44,802 nt of DNA from Pelatocladus maniniholoensis HA4357-MV3 (lineage in GTDB: Bacteria; Cyanobacteriota; Cyanobacteriia; Cyanobacteriales; Nostocaceae), in the NCBI GenBank assembly GCA_019359115.1, contig JAHHHW010000114.1, positions 1 to 44,802 on the forward strand, read 5' to 3'. How positions within the stretch are numbered: position 1 is the stretch's first letter; the number at the start of each line of letters is the position of its first letter. This document shows positions 17,538-26,442 of this stretch, in pieces. The notes under the pieces were generated by a model that saw only the letters and a list, made by a program, of their open reading frames with translations, was not told the DNA's origin and did no database searches. The position numbers and the translations under genes were made by a program.

Positions 17538-18383
17538 ATGCATTGGTTATTGTCTGGCCCTTTAAGTGTAGAAAAATTAGCAGTTAACATAACAGATTTA
17601 CCAGCATCATTACAAGGTACAAAGCTGGTGCAGATGTCAGACTTACATTATGATGGTCTGCGACTGTCGGAAAAAATGTTAGAACAAGCGATCGCCACGA
17701 GTAATGAAGCGGAACCGGATTTAGTTGTACTAACTGGTGATTATGTTACAGATGATCCAACTCCTATTCACCAACTAGTATTGCGACTCAAAAACTTACA
17801 AAGTCGCCTTGGAATCTATGCTGTACTCGGCAATCATGATATACGCTATTATCGTTCTCGCGATGCAAAAGCAGAAATCATAAATGCATTCACAAATATC
17901 GGAGTCAAAGTCCTTTGGAACGAAATTGCTTATCCTTTGGGAGAAGAACTACCTATAGTTGGACTGGCTGACTTTTGGTCACGAGAATTTAATCCTGCAT
18001 CTGTGATGAATCAATTAGATTCCACAAAACCTTGTATTGTTTTATCACATAATCCCGATACTGCTGAATTTCTACAAAAATGGCGAGTAGATTTACAACT
18101 ATCTGGTCATACTCATGGTGGTCAAATTATACTGCCAGGTGTTGGACCAATAGTAATTTACTATAAAAAACTTGTTTACAGAACCCACCCCAAAGTAAAG
18201 CGATGGATACCATTTTTGCGAGGTAATTATGTGAAAGTGATGCGACATTGGGAATGGGCAAAAGGATTTCACAAAGTGGGAAAAAATCAGTTATATGTCA
18301 ACCGTGGTTTAGGAACTTATCCACCAGGACGCTTATTTTGTCCACCAGAAGTGACTGTTATTACTTTACAAAACTTAGTTTAA
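17538..18383 (+). CDS. Calcineurin-like metallophosphoesterase (YkuE/YaeI-like)
   Basis: A 281-residue enzyme with the full metallophosphatase motif set: SDLHYDG, LTGDYV, LGNHD, SHNPD and SGHTHGGQI. Members hydrolyse phosphoesters, and some act on membrane lipid precursors such as UDP-diacylglucosamine. The C-terminus GLGTYPPGRLFCPPEVTVITL is typical of the YkuE-like group. The N-terminus has only a weakly hydrophobic start and no clear signal peptide. It is followed by a strong hairpin (18410-18458). Confidence 0.88.
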   Translation: MHWLLSGPLSVEKLAVNITDLPASLQGTKLVQMSDLHYDGLRLSEKMLEQAIATSNEAEPDLVVLTGDYVTDDPTPIHQLVLRLKNLQSRLGIYAVLGNHDIRYYRSRDAKAEIINAFTNIGVKVLWNEIAYPLGEELPIVGLADFWSREFNPASVMNQLDSTKPCIVLSHNPDTAEFLQKWRVDLQLSGHTHGGQIILPGVGPIVIYYKKLVYRTHPKVKRWIPFLRGNYVKVMRHWEWAKGFHKVGKNQLYVNRGLGTYPPGRLFCPPEVTVITLQNLV

Positions 18384-18409
18384 ACATTTGGAATGCTCCC
18401 GCTAAAACT

Positions 18410-18458
18410 AAACTACCGCCAGTTATGACCGAACAACGTCACTAACTGGCGGTAGTTT
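18410..18458 (+). terminator. Perfect 16-bp hairpin downstream of the phosphoesterase
   Basis: AAACTACCGCCAGTTA (18410-18425) pairs exactly with TAACTGGCGGTAGTTT (18443-18458) around a 17-base loop. The stem ends in T-rich sequence but lacks a long U tract. It begins 26 bases after the stop codon. Confidence 0.75.
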
Positions 18459-19340
18459 ATAAATATCCTTAATAAATTTATACGAGTCGAGATTCAGATC
18501 AAAATTACTCAAATAAAGTGGACAAACCTCGCAACTACATATCCTTCCGTCTAGAGCATCCTTCATCAATTCCAGCTAGGCAGGCATTCTTGGCTGTGCG
18601 TTCAAAAACCTCCAAAACAACTAAATGAACTCAAGGCGAAAACACATTTAAAGGATGCAATGACTCAGAATTTGTTGCGATGAGACTAGAGCCGGAGGCA
18701 CAAACCCTAATCTAAGAAGCTGTGGTTGAAGTTTTTAACTGCTCTGTGCCTACTTTTTAAATTAGCATCACTTTTCTCAGCAAAAACTTTTATTTTACCA
18801 AATGTGATTCGTAGTAATTTTTCGCAATAATTGACTACAGATTTTGATATTATCAATAGTCTTTACATACATATAGCGCAATACGGTTGGTGTTATACCA
18901 ATTCTTCGTGAAGCTGCTCCCGAATTTTACCCCTCCCCAACCCTCCCCTTGCGAAGGGGAGGGTGCGCGTGAGCGCGGGTGGGGTCTTTGTATGCGTCTT
19001 CATATTAAATTGACAATCGTTTGTACCAGACGCGAAATTTCGCGTCTGGTACAGACCAAATTTTTATACCAAAAATCCTTAACACCAAGCGTATTGACAT
19101 ATAGCATTCAGATCCCCGACAACTCATGCGAAGTCCAGGATCTTGGAGTGAAACTTATGGAGAGGCAAGATTCAAGAACATGATCACCTTAAGCGTACGA
19201 CGGCTAATTTTCCAGCGCCCGTTTTGATCGAAATGTCCGCTAACAAGTCATTACTGATAATAAATAGCTAAAGTTAAAAAAGACAGTTGTTTATAAAATT
19301 CTTTGTGTTCTCTGTGTCCTCTGTGGTTCGTTAATCAAAC
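18459..19340. other. Long intergenic region with repeats
   Basis: No gene of family-like quality is seen in about 880 bp. Part of it (18550-18755) contains distant pairing segments (GCATCC/GGATGC and GGCACA/TGTGCC) but no recognised RNA. At 18893-18965 is ATACCAATT..GTGAAGCTGC followed by CCCTCCCC/GGGGAGGG inverted tracts. At 19022-19053 is a perfect palindrome. Just before the GTPase gene is a TTTGTGTTCTCTGTGTCCTC repeat of the kind common in cyanobacteria. Confidence 0.6.
19022..19053. repeat. 32-bp perfect palindrome (TGTACCAGACGCGAAA class)
   Basis: TGTACCAGACGCGAAA is followed directly by its exact complement. A version with a 24-base loop occurs at 22227-22276, and a related palindrome with core GACGCGATA lies inside pabAB at 23091-23114. 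Confidence 0.9.
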
Positions 19341-20798
19341 ATGACTTCAATATTGCCCTTACCAGATCCTCATCAAAGTAATGTATCTAATTGGGAAAAA
19401 GAATTAGATAATGCTATTTTTAGCTTTGAAGATATTCAGGCAGAACTGAACTACAAACAAGCACAAACAGCGCTGCGGAATTTAGTAGCGAATCTAGACC
19501 TTTCTCCTGAAGAACAAGCAGGACTGGAAACAGAAATTAATGATCTTGAAACCATGCTAGGCAAATTAGACAGCATGGTAGTACATATAGCTGCTTTTGG
19601 GATGGTTGGGCGGGGTAAGTCTTCTTTACTGAATGCTTTGGTAGGTCAAACTGTATTTGAAACCGGGCCTTTGCACGGTGTGACTCGTAACGCCCAACGA
19701 GTAAATTGGACTATCACCACTGAAGCAATTGGGGAGACAGAACACGCTTTGCGAGTTACCCTCTCTGGAAGTGGCCAATCGCGAGTAGAATTGATTGACA
19801 CACCAGGATTAGACGAAGTTGATGGTGATACCCGCGCTATTTTGGCGGAACAGATCGCAAAACAAGCAGATTTGATTTTGTTTGTGATTTCTGGTGATAT
19901 GACCAAAGTTGAACACGAAGCCCTTTCACAGTTGCGGGAAGCGGGTAAACCGATGTTGCTGGTATTTAACAAAGTCGATCAGTATCCAGAAGCAGACCGG
20001 ATGGCAATTTACCATAAAATTCGTGATGAACGAGTACGGGAATTACTTTCGCCAGATGAAATTGTCATGTCAGCAGCATCACCACTAGTACGGACGGTAG
20101 TTCGCCGCCCTGACGGTAGCAGGGGTATGCAAATGCGTCAAGGTAATGCTCAAGTAGAAGAGTTGAAGCTGAAAATTTTGGAAATTTTGCAGCGCGAAGG
20201 TAAAGCTTTGGTTGCTCTTAATTCGATGCTGTATGCTGACAATGTGAATGAACAATTGGTGCAGCGTAAATTGATGATTCGGGAAAATGCTGCGAATCAA
20301 TTGATTTGGAAAGCAGTGATGACAAAAGCAGCTGCGATCGCCCTTAATCCTTTAACAGTAGTTGATATTCTCAGTGGTGCAGCGATTGATGTTGCTTTGA
20401 TTTTAGGTTTATCTAAACTCTACAGTATTCCGATGAACGAATCAGGAGCTGTAAAGTTACTCAAAACAATAGCTTTAAGTATGGGTGGTATTGCTGCAAG
20501 TGAATTATTGGCAAATCTCGGTTTAAGTTCACTCAAAACCTTACTGGGTATCTCTGCACCCGCCACAGGTGGCGCATCTTTTGCACCTTATATATCCGTA
20601 GCACTGACACAAGCAGGTGTCGCTGGTGTTTCTTCCTATGGAATTGGACAAGTTACCAAAGCTTATTTGGTGAATGGCGCAACCTGGGGACCAGATGGAC
20701 CGAAGGTGGTGATTAATAAAATTTTGGCAACACTTGATGAGGGTTCGATTTTAAATCGAATTAAGGAAGAATTGCGGGCAAAAATTAAGCGAGTTTAA
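19341..20798 (+). CDS. Era/dynamin-like GTPase with DUF697-type C-terminus
   Basis: A 485-residue protein. The GTPase domain has G1 GMVGRGKSSLLN (87-98), a likely G2 Thr in HGVTRNAQ, G3 DTPGLDEVDG (Asp153) and G4 NKVDQ (210-214). A helical N-terminus (1-80) precedes it. The C-terminal region (about 325-440) is hydrophobic and Gly-rich (ALILGLSKLYSIPM, SMGGIAASELLANLG), as in DUF697 proteins thought to sit at the membrane. Its role is unknown. It is followed by the long leader of the patS-like gene on the same strand. Confidence 0.85.
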   Translation: MTSILPLPDPHQSNVSNWEKELDNAIFSFEDIQAELNYKQAQTALRNLVANLDLSPEEQAGLETEINDLETMLGKLDSMVVHIAAFGMVGRGKSSLLNALVGQTVFETGPLHGVTRNAQRVNWTITTEAIGETEHALRVTLSGSGQSRVELIDTPGLDEVDGDTRAILAEQIAKQADLILFVISGDMTKVEHEALSQLREAGKPMLLVFNKVDQYPEADRMAIYHKIRDERVRELLSPDEIVMSAASPLVRTVVRRPDGSRGMQMRQGNAQVEELKLKILEILQREGKALVALNSMLYADNVNEQLVQRKLMIRENAANQLIWKAVMTKAAAIALNPLTVVDILSGAAIDVALILGLSKLYSIPMNESGAVKLLKTIALSMGGIAASELLANLGLSSLKTLLGISAPATGGASFAPYISVALTQAGVAGVSSYGIGQVTKAYLVNGATWGPDGPKVVINKILATLDEGSILNRIKEELRAKIKRV

Positions 20799-21612
20799 GT
20801 TTATGCTTGATGTACTTGACCAACGAAGCTTTTAAATATCTGTTTGAGGACACCAGAGGGCGAGAGCAATGGAGATGCGATCGCCTTTCTCTATTAATAT
20901 TTCATCTCATTCAATGGGACATGTGAAGAATTTATCTCATATTTTTGATGAGATTTACTTATCAAAGAAAATTTTATTTTTGTGATGTATAAAATTTGAA
21001 TTTTAATTGGCAATTATCAGCCTACGCATAAGCCATTTGACTTATGCATAATAACATCATGGTTTAACTTTATATCAGCTAAATTTAGGTATTTCAATAT
21101 CCGGATTTGTTTTATAAATTTTGTAGAGAATGAATACAGAACAATCCATATGCTAAAAATCATCAAGAATAGGTTATCAGTTTATGAAAAATAGTATGAT
21201 TTGAATTGTGTTAATTTTAAAGCCAGTATTTTTAACATAAAAAGATAGTTTGTTTTTTCACTTTTTGAACAAGTATTACTAATATGATTGGATAAAAAAG
21301 ATCAGGAACAGGTATAAAAAGCATAGATGATGCAAAACTTAAATATTCATTATCAATCTGCTAAAAAGCCTTACAGATAGTATCCAAAGCTATTTTTGTC
21401 TAAATACAACAAAATATAAAGACAAGAAAAATGATACAAAAATACTGTTTAAAAAAACACAATAGATAAAACAGTCAATATGATCTATTTATTACATGAT
21501 CTTCTGTAACTAATCATCACACTTGAGATGAATATCAAAAAATGCAGTTGTTAATCTTGAATTAACTATTTTTTGAAACAATGAACACCAAGTATAGATA
21601 AGAGAAATAACA
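20799..21612 (+). other. Long AT-rich region upstream of patS
   Basis: About 810 bp without a gene of detectable size. It holds a weak hairpin after the GTPase gene (ATCTCAT/ATGAGAT, 20934-20954), another at 21026-21047 (GCATAAG/CTTATGC), and a TCCGGA promoter-like element at 21100. The GC content falls sharply after about 20900. The length and base composition suit a regulatory region with a long untranslated leader for the small gene at 21613. Confidence 0.6.
21100..21129 (+). promoter_or_regulatory. Possible DIF+-type developmental promoter
   Basis: TCCGGA (21100-21105) is followed after 18 bases by TAGAGA (21124-21129). TCCGGA near -35 is the motif I recall for HetR-dependent, heterocyst-development promoters (DIF+ class) in Anabaena. 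It would start a transcript about 475 bases upstream of patS. The -10 match is imperfect, and no start site is known here. Confidence 0.4.
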
Positions 21613-21654
21613 ATGCTATTTGATCCTTCTAGTGAACGTGGTAGTGGTAGATAA
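21613..21654 (+). CDS. patS: PatS-like heterocyst inhibitor peptide (13 aa)
   Basis: ATG CTA TTT GAT CCT TCT AGT GAA CGT GGT AGT GGT AGA TAA encodes MLFDPSSERGSGR. The last six residues are identical to the C-terminus of Anabaena PatS ([17 protein letters not shown], where the RGSGR pentapeptide is the active signal). Thirteen residues also equals the length from the internal Met of Anabaena PatS. An in-frame TAG seven codons upstream fixes this ATG as the only start. An AGAGA about 8 bases upstream could serve as a weak ribosome site. The PatS-derived peptide is known to bind HetR and prevent neighbouring cells from differentiating. tsaE, called hetY in Anabaena and, as I recall, also next to patS there, lies 11 bases away on the opposite strand. 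Confidence 0.88.
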   Translation: MLFDPSSERGSGR

Positions 21655-21665
21655 ACAAATAGCCC

Positions 21666-22142
21666 TCAGCTACCAAGATAGTGTTTGAAAACAGCTAAAA
21701 TTTCTGCATTCATAACAAAATTATGGGAAGTAATCTCAACTTGACGATTTCCTTGATCTTCATGACTCAAATGCAGACTAAGATAACTATGTGGCTGATA
21801 GGACATTCTGTCCGCCCATTCGATCGCCACTATTCCCGGCGCAACTTCAAAACCTTCCCAATAGGTTTCTAAGTTTAAAGTTACTACTTCTTGCGGTTCA
21901 AGGCGATACAAATCCAAATGGTAGAGAGGAAGCCGCCCTGTGGTATATTCATTAATCAGAGTAAAAGTGGGACTGACAATCGGTTCGGTGATACCCAAAC
22001 CTTCACCAATACCTTGTACCAAAGTCGTTTTCCCAGCACCCAAATCACCTTCCAACAAAATGACACTATTAGCACTCAAGTATTTACCGAGAGTGACACC
22101 AAGCGATCGCGTCGCCTCTGCACCAGTGAGAAAAATTTTCAT
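21666..22142 (-). CDS. tsaE: tRNA threonylcarbamoyladenosine synthesis ATPase TsaE (HetY)
   Basis: A 158-residue P-loop ATPase of the TsaBDE machinery that makes t6A37 on ANN-reading tRNAs. The Walker A motif is EGDLGAGKTTLVQG (31-44), followed by SPTFTLINEY, LYHLDLYRL and VAIEWADR, all typical of YjeE/TsaE. The start MKIFLTGAEATR (22142) is preferred over a Met four codons upstream. In Anabaena the homologue is named HetY because altering its level affects heterocyst development. It is tail-to-tail with patS, 11 bases apart, with no terminator in between. Confidence 0.92.
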   Translation of the reverse strand: MKIFLTGAEATRSLGVTLGKYLSANSVILLEGDLGAGKTTLVQGIGEGLGITEPIVSPTFTLINEYTTGRLPLYHLDLYRLEPQEVVTLNLETYWEGFEVAPGIVAIEWADRMSYQPHSYLSLHLSHEDQGNRQVEITSHNFVMNAEILAVFKHYLGS

Positions 22143-22152
22143 AGCTGATATC

Positions 22153-22200
22153 ATGTCCGCTTGAACACTTAATATTATCCGTTAAGGTCGGTAATGAGTA
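22153..22200. repeat. TGTCCGCTTGAA dispersed repeat, copy 1
   Basis: TGTCCGCTTGAACAC..TATTATCC..GGTCGGTAATGAGTAATTG matches a second copy at 32611-32665 that has the same order of blocks (TGTCCGCTTGAATAC, TATTATCC, GTCGGTAATTGG). Only these two copies were seen in the window. Confidence 0.7.
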
Positions 22201-22226
22201 ATTGATAATTGGGTTATTACCAAAAA

Positions 22227-22276
22227 TGTACCAGACGCGAAATTACCCTGCGGGATCTTGCTGCGCGTCTGGTACA
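22227..22276. repeat. Stem-loop repeat (TGTACCAGACGCG class)
   Basis: TGTACCAGACGCG (22227-22239) is inverted at 22264-22276. The 24-base loop contains a small CCCTGCGGG hairpin. It lies between tsaE and pabAB and is related to the perfect palindrome at 19022. Confidence 0.85.
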
Positions 22277-22365
22277 AAGATTTCGGGTAACGCATAATTA
22301 ATTTCTGGAGATGTCTGTTACTTTGACATTTTCGATCACCATAAATATTCTGCTGTTACTTTTTC

Positions 22366-24660
22366 ATGCGAACATTAATTATTGATAACTATGACTCTTA
22401 TACCTTTAATCTGTACCAAATGATTGGGGAGGTAAATGGAGAATTGCCTCTGGTGATTCGTAATGATCAGCTTAACTGGGATGAAATTAAAGAGATTGCA
22501 TTTGACAATATTGTGATTTCTCCAGGGCCTGGTCGTCCAGAAAAATCAGCAGATTTTGGAGTTTGCCAACAAATAATTGAAAACGTGAATATCCCCTTAC
22601 TGGGAGTTTGTCTGGGACATCAAGGACTTGGCTATTTACATGGTGGTAGGGTGATTCATGCTCCGGAAGTTCGACATGGTAGAATCAGTAAAATATTTCA
22701 CAATGGTTCTGAATTGTTTCAAGGCATTCCCAATCAGTTTTCAGTGGTACGTTATCACTCTTTGTTAGTTGCTGATGAACTACCTGAATGTTTAGAAAAG
22801 ATTGCTTGGACTGAAGCAGGACTGGTGATGGGATTGCATCATCGGTATTTACCTTTTTGGGGTGTGCAGTTTCACCCAGAGTCTATCTGCACAGAATATG
22901 GGCAAAAATTGCTCGAAAACTTTAGAGATATAACGCTGCGATTTAAAGATCAACTGTTACAAAGTTCAGCAAAGAAGTATTTTACAAAATATAGATCTGT
23001 TAGTTCTGCTATAAATCATCCTGACCAAAAACAGTCCAAGAAGTTTCAATACGATTCGGATAAGACAAATCGATCTACATTAAACCCACCAGAGACGCGA
23101 TATATCGCGTCTCTACAATCCCAAAATTATAACGAAAAATCCTTAACCGAACCTTATTGCGAGAAGTTTGAACTATATACACGCAAGTTAAATATCTGCC
23201 CAGATACAGAAAAAATATTTATACATATTTTTCGGGATGCACCAAATGCCTTTTGGTTAGATAGTAGCCCTGTGGAACCCGGTTTATCTCGCTTTTCGTT
23301 TATGGGTGATGGGAGTGGGGCAAACAGTTTATTAGTACGATATTATACTCATGACCAAGAACTCACGATCGCCCAATCAGGTACGGTAATCCGTCGTAGC
23401 GAAAGTATTTTTAAATATCTCAAGCGAGAACTAGATTATCGGCGTTGTCAATCGGATGAACTACCTTTTGATTTTAACTGTGGGTTTATTGGCTATTTTG
23501 GCTATGAACTTAAGGTAGAGTGCGGATCGCAATTAGTGCATTCTTCTGTTTTACCTGATGCTATTTTTTTACTTGCCGATCGCATGATTGCGATCGATCA
23601 TCAACAACAGTGTCTTTATTTGCTGCAACTAGTCAAAAAAGGACAAACACAAGAGGTAGAAACGGCAAAAACTTGGTTTGACACTATCCAACAACAACTC
23701 GAAACCCTTGCTCCTCTCCCAAAGATTGTACACCAGAGAAATCAACAGCCAATTAAGTTTCATTTGCATCGCACTCACCAAACTTACATTCAAGATATTC
23801 ATCAATGCTTAGACGAAATTCATGAAGGAGAAACTTATCAAGTTTGTCTGACGAATCAGCTTCACACCGATGCGACTCCTGATCCATTGACTTTCTATCG
23901 CACATTACGTCAAATCAATCCTGCTCCCTACTCTGCATTTTTGCATTTTGGTGATCTTGCGATCGCCTGCTCATCTCCAGAACGGTTTTTAAAGATTGAT
24001 CGAAAAAAATGGATAGAAACTAAGCCCATAAAAGGAACGCTACCGCGAGGAAAAACCCCAGAAGAAGATTTTATCCTGCGCGAAAAATTACGCAACAGCG
24101 AAAAAGACCGGGCGGAAAATCTCATGATTGTGGATTTGTTACGCAATGATTTGGGACGAGTCTGTGAAGTTGGTAGTGTCCACGTACCAAAATTAATGGA
24201 TGTAGAAACCTATGCAACACTACATCAGTTGGTAACAACAGTACGGGGGCGGTTACGATCAGACTTACAAGCGGTGGATTGCATTCAGGCCTCATTTCCA
24301 GGAGGATCGATGACTGGCGCGCCCAAAATCCGCACCATACAAATTATTGATCGCTTAGAACAAGAGGCGCGAGGAGTGTATTCCGGAGCGATCGGCTTTT
24401 TGGGTTTGAATGGTTCGGCTGATTTGAATATTGTCATTCGGACTGCTGTTTTGACTCCTGATCAAACCTCTATCGGTATCGGTGGCGCAATTATAGCACT
24501 TTCTAATCCTGAGATGGAGTTTCAGGAAACGCTACTCAAAGCGAAAGCTTTAATCCAAGCTATGGTACTGACGATGCAGGGAACGTCTGAGCCAGATATG
24601 TATTCCATTCTAGGATTAGAAACAACAACTGCTGATATTTATGAAAAATTAATTGCATAA
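22366..24660 (+). CDS. pabB: Fused aminodeoxychorismate synthase PabA-PabB
   Basis: A 764-residue fusion. Residues 1-190 are a class I glutamine amidotransferase with LLGVCLGHQGL (nucleophile Cys82) and VQFHPES (His170, Glu172). A linker (about 195-265) leads to a chorismate-binding domain with DEIHEGETYQVCLTNQ, SSPERFL, TKPIKGTLPRG, DLLRNDLGRVC and FPGGSMTGAPKIRT. The Lys in PIKGT marks PabB rather than TrpE (PIAGT). The product, 4-amino-4-deoxychorismate, leads to p-aminobenzoate and folate. The domain order resembles plant and fungal ADC synthases. The linker carries codons from a palindromic repeat (see 23091). There is no lyase domain, so PabC must be elsewhere. Confidence 0.92.
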   Translation: MRTLIIDNYDSYTFNLYQMIGEVNGELPLVIRNDQLNWDEIKEIAFDNIVISPGPGRPEKSADFGVCQQIIENVNIPLLGVCLGHQGLGYLHGGRVIHAPEVRHGRISKIFHNGSELFQGIPNQFSVVRYHSLLVADELPECLEKIAWTEAGLVMGLHHRYLPFWGVQFHPESICTEYGQKLLENFRDITLRFKDQLLQSSAKKYFTKYRSVSSAINHPDQKQSKKFQYDSDKTNRSTLNPPETRYIASLQSQNYNEKSLTEPYCEKFELYTRKLNICPDTEKIFIHIFRDAPNAFWLDSSPVEPGLSRFSFMGDGSGANSLLVRYYTHDQELTIAQSGTVIRRSESIFKYLKRELDYRRCQSDELPFDFNCGFIGYFGYELKVECGSQLVHSSVLPDAIFLLADRMIAIDHQQQCLYLLQLVKKGQTQEVETAKTWFDTIQQQLETLAPLPKIVHQRNQQPIKFHLHRTHQTYIQDIHQCLDEIHEGETYQVCLTNQLHTDATPDPLTFYRTLRQINPAPYSAFLHFGDLAIACSSPERFLKIDRKKWIETKPIKGTLPRGKTPEEDFILREKLRNSEKDRAENLMIVDLLRNDLGRVCEVGSVHVPKLMDVETYATLHQLVTTVRGRLRSDLQAVDCIQASFPGGSMTGAPKIRTIQIIDRLEQEARGVYSGAIGFLGLNGSADLNIVIRTAVLTPDQTSIGIGGAIIALSNPEMEFQETLLKAKALIQAMVLTMQGTSEPDMYSILGLETTTADIYEKLIA
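23091..23114. repeat. 24-bp palindrome inside pabAB coding sequence
   Basis: AGAGACGCGATA followed by its exact complement, the GAGACGCG-type repeat frequent in Nostocales intergenic DNA. It reads in frame as PETRYIASL (about residues 242-250) in the linker between the two enzyme domains and keeps the frame open. Confidence 0.85.
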
Positions 24661-24721
24661 ATCAAGAGCTAAAAAGAGGTAAGCGCCTTTGGTTTAGGAT
24701 TTACCCTGATGGCTGTTATGA

Positions 24722-26092
24722 TCATTTGCTGTGTTGCGCTCCACTGTACCACCGCAATAACACCTTTGCTAGTCGTTGGGGGTCGTGACGCACACAACCT
24801 GTTTCATCTTCGTACATGACGTTAGCTAAAACAATCCTTCGCCCTAATTTGGTGACATCTTCGCGATCTAAAAAGACGGGATGGGACTGTTGTTGTGCAT
24901 AACGTATGAGGGCGCGTTCTGAAGGAGATTTCTTGTGTACCAGCACAGCATTAAATAAACGTTGACCATCGCAAGCAGCATCAATTGCGCGAATATGATC
25001 AGCAACACTAAATCCTTGGGTTTCGCCTGGTTGAGTCATAATGTTGCAGACATAAATGCAGGGTGCTTCAGAAGCTGCGATCGCATCGGCAATTTCTGGT
25101 ACTAACAGATTAGGAATGACGCTAGTATACAGACTACCAGGCCCCATAATTATATAGTTAGCTTCCTTAATAGCCTTAATTGCTGCGGGCAAAGCAGGAG
25201 GATTTTCAGGGAGACAGCCAATCTTAACAATATTACCTCCAGCTTCGGTAATTTTAGACTCTCCTTCTATGCGACGACCATCAGCTAACTCAGCCCACAG
25301 ACGCACATCACTCAGAGTCGCTGGTAAAACTTGTCCCCGGATAGCAAGTACCTTAGAACTAGCAGCAACAGCTCGTTCCAAATCTCCGGTAATTTCACTC
25401 ATCGCAGTTAAGAACAAATTACCAAAACTGTGACCAGTCAAACCATCGCCGACTTGAAAACGATATTGAAATAGTTCTGTAAGTAATTTTTCTTCATCCG
25501 CCAGTGCTGCTAAACAATTGCGAATATCTCCAGGTGGTAAAACCCCAAATTCCCGACGCAAGCGCCCGGAAGATCCGCCATCATCAGCGACAGTAACAAT
25601 AGCAGTAATATTAGCGCTGTAACGCTTGAGTCCTCTGAGTAATGTAGAAAGTCCGGTTCCACCACCAATTACAACTATTTTCGGCCCTCGATACAATCGG
25701 CGATGGGCCAGCAGCATATCTACTAATTCTTCTTCATTATCAGATCGTAGCGCTTCAGCAATTGAGCCTACTGTACGAGTTTGTCCCCAAAGTAGCAACA
25801 ATAAACCACCCAGCAGAACTAAAGGCCCACTGATATAGTTGGGTATAACTTCGGCGATTGTTCCTAAAAAACCCCTCACTAACTCTAGCGCCCAGAAAAT
25901 CGGCGTTAATTTAATCCAAATTGCCAAACCCAGCGATGCGAGTAATACACCTCCAATACTAATTAAAAACCAACGTTTCACCGAGAGTCCTGGTGATAAC
26001 CATTTGAACCACTGATTAACTCGGTGGGGAGTGCGACTGCGCGACTGCTTTTGCAAAGTTTTAAGGGCTTGTCTTAAAAAACCAAGTGACAT
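24722..26092 (-). CDS. YvcK/CofD-like protein (gluconeogenesis factor family)
   Basis: A 456-residue protein. The N-terminal 130 residues hold two membrane helices (about 39-60 and 72-105), a feature of cyanobacterial members. The YvcK domain starts at [19 protein letters not shown], then has [18 protein letters not shown] and [14 protein letters not shown], typical of proteins that bind UDP-GlcNAc-like nucleotide sugars. [16 protein letters not shown] and [17 protein letters not shown] follow. It is related to the F420 enzyme CofD, but CofD activity is not expected. It is linked in other bacteria to growth on gluconeogenic carbon and to cell shape. Confidence 0.87.
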   Translation of the reverse strand: MSLGFLRQALKTLQKQSRSRTPHRVNQWFKWLSPGLSVKRWFLISIGGVLLASLGLAIWIKLTPIFWALELVRGFLGTIAEVIPNYISGPLVLLGGLLLLLWGQTRTVGSIAEALRSDNEEELVDMLLAHRRLYRGPKIVVIGGGTGLSTLLRGLKRYSANITAIVTVADDGGSSGRLRREFGVLPPGDIRNCLAALADEEKLLTELFQYRFQVGDGLTGHSFGNLFLTAMSEITGDLERAVAASSKVLAIRGQVLPATLSDVRLWAELADGRRIEGESKITEAGGNIVKIGCLPENPPALPAAIKAIKEANYIIMGPGSLYTSVIPNLLVPEIADAIAASEAPCIYVCNIMTQPGETQGFSVADHIRAIDAACDGQRLFNAVLVHKKSPSERALIRYAQQQSHPVFLDREDVTKLGRRIVLANVMYEDETGCVRHDPQRLAKVLLRWYSGAQHSK

Positions 26093-26442
26093 ACCTAAAA
26101 AGGAGCGATAGTAAAAACTAAATAATTAACAGAAAATTTACAACTACCTGGTCAATATCCCAAATGTGGGATTATCACATTTTTGATCACAAAAAAGAGT
26201 GTAGTACCGTTTCACAATTAGTCTGATAAATTTGGTGGGGGACAAGGGAAGGGGGACAAAAAATACAAGAAGGACAAGGGGGAAAGAATAAAACTACACT
26301 TTTCCCGCCTTTAATTTTTGATCTTTGACTTTTAACCTTTACCCAAGCGTATTGCCTACACTCTTAGTAGATCGAAAGCACCCTGTCAAAGTTGCCAATC
26401 TGCGCCTGAACACAAAATTTTGGTTGAGTTGATTAAAAATTC
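26093..26442. other. Divergent spacer between yvcK and ruvC
   Basis: Contains G-rich repeats (GGGGGACAAGGGAAGGGGGA near 26236; AAGGACAAGGGGGAAAG near 26270) and a T-rich segment. No confident promoter elements for either gene could be assigned. Confidence 0.5.

Noticed and set aside
20799-21612. A HetR inverted-repeat operator (GAGGGGTCTAACCCCTC type) upstream of patS
   Set aside because: I read the region on both strands and saw no such palindrome; only the TCCGGA element was kept.
22366-24660. Calling the fused gene anthranilate synthase (TrpEG)
   Set aside because: PIKGT, with Lys, indicates PabB; the domain order GATase first also fits aminodeoxychorismate synthase.
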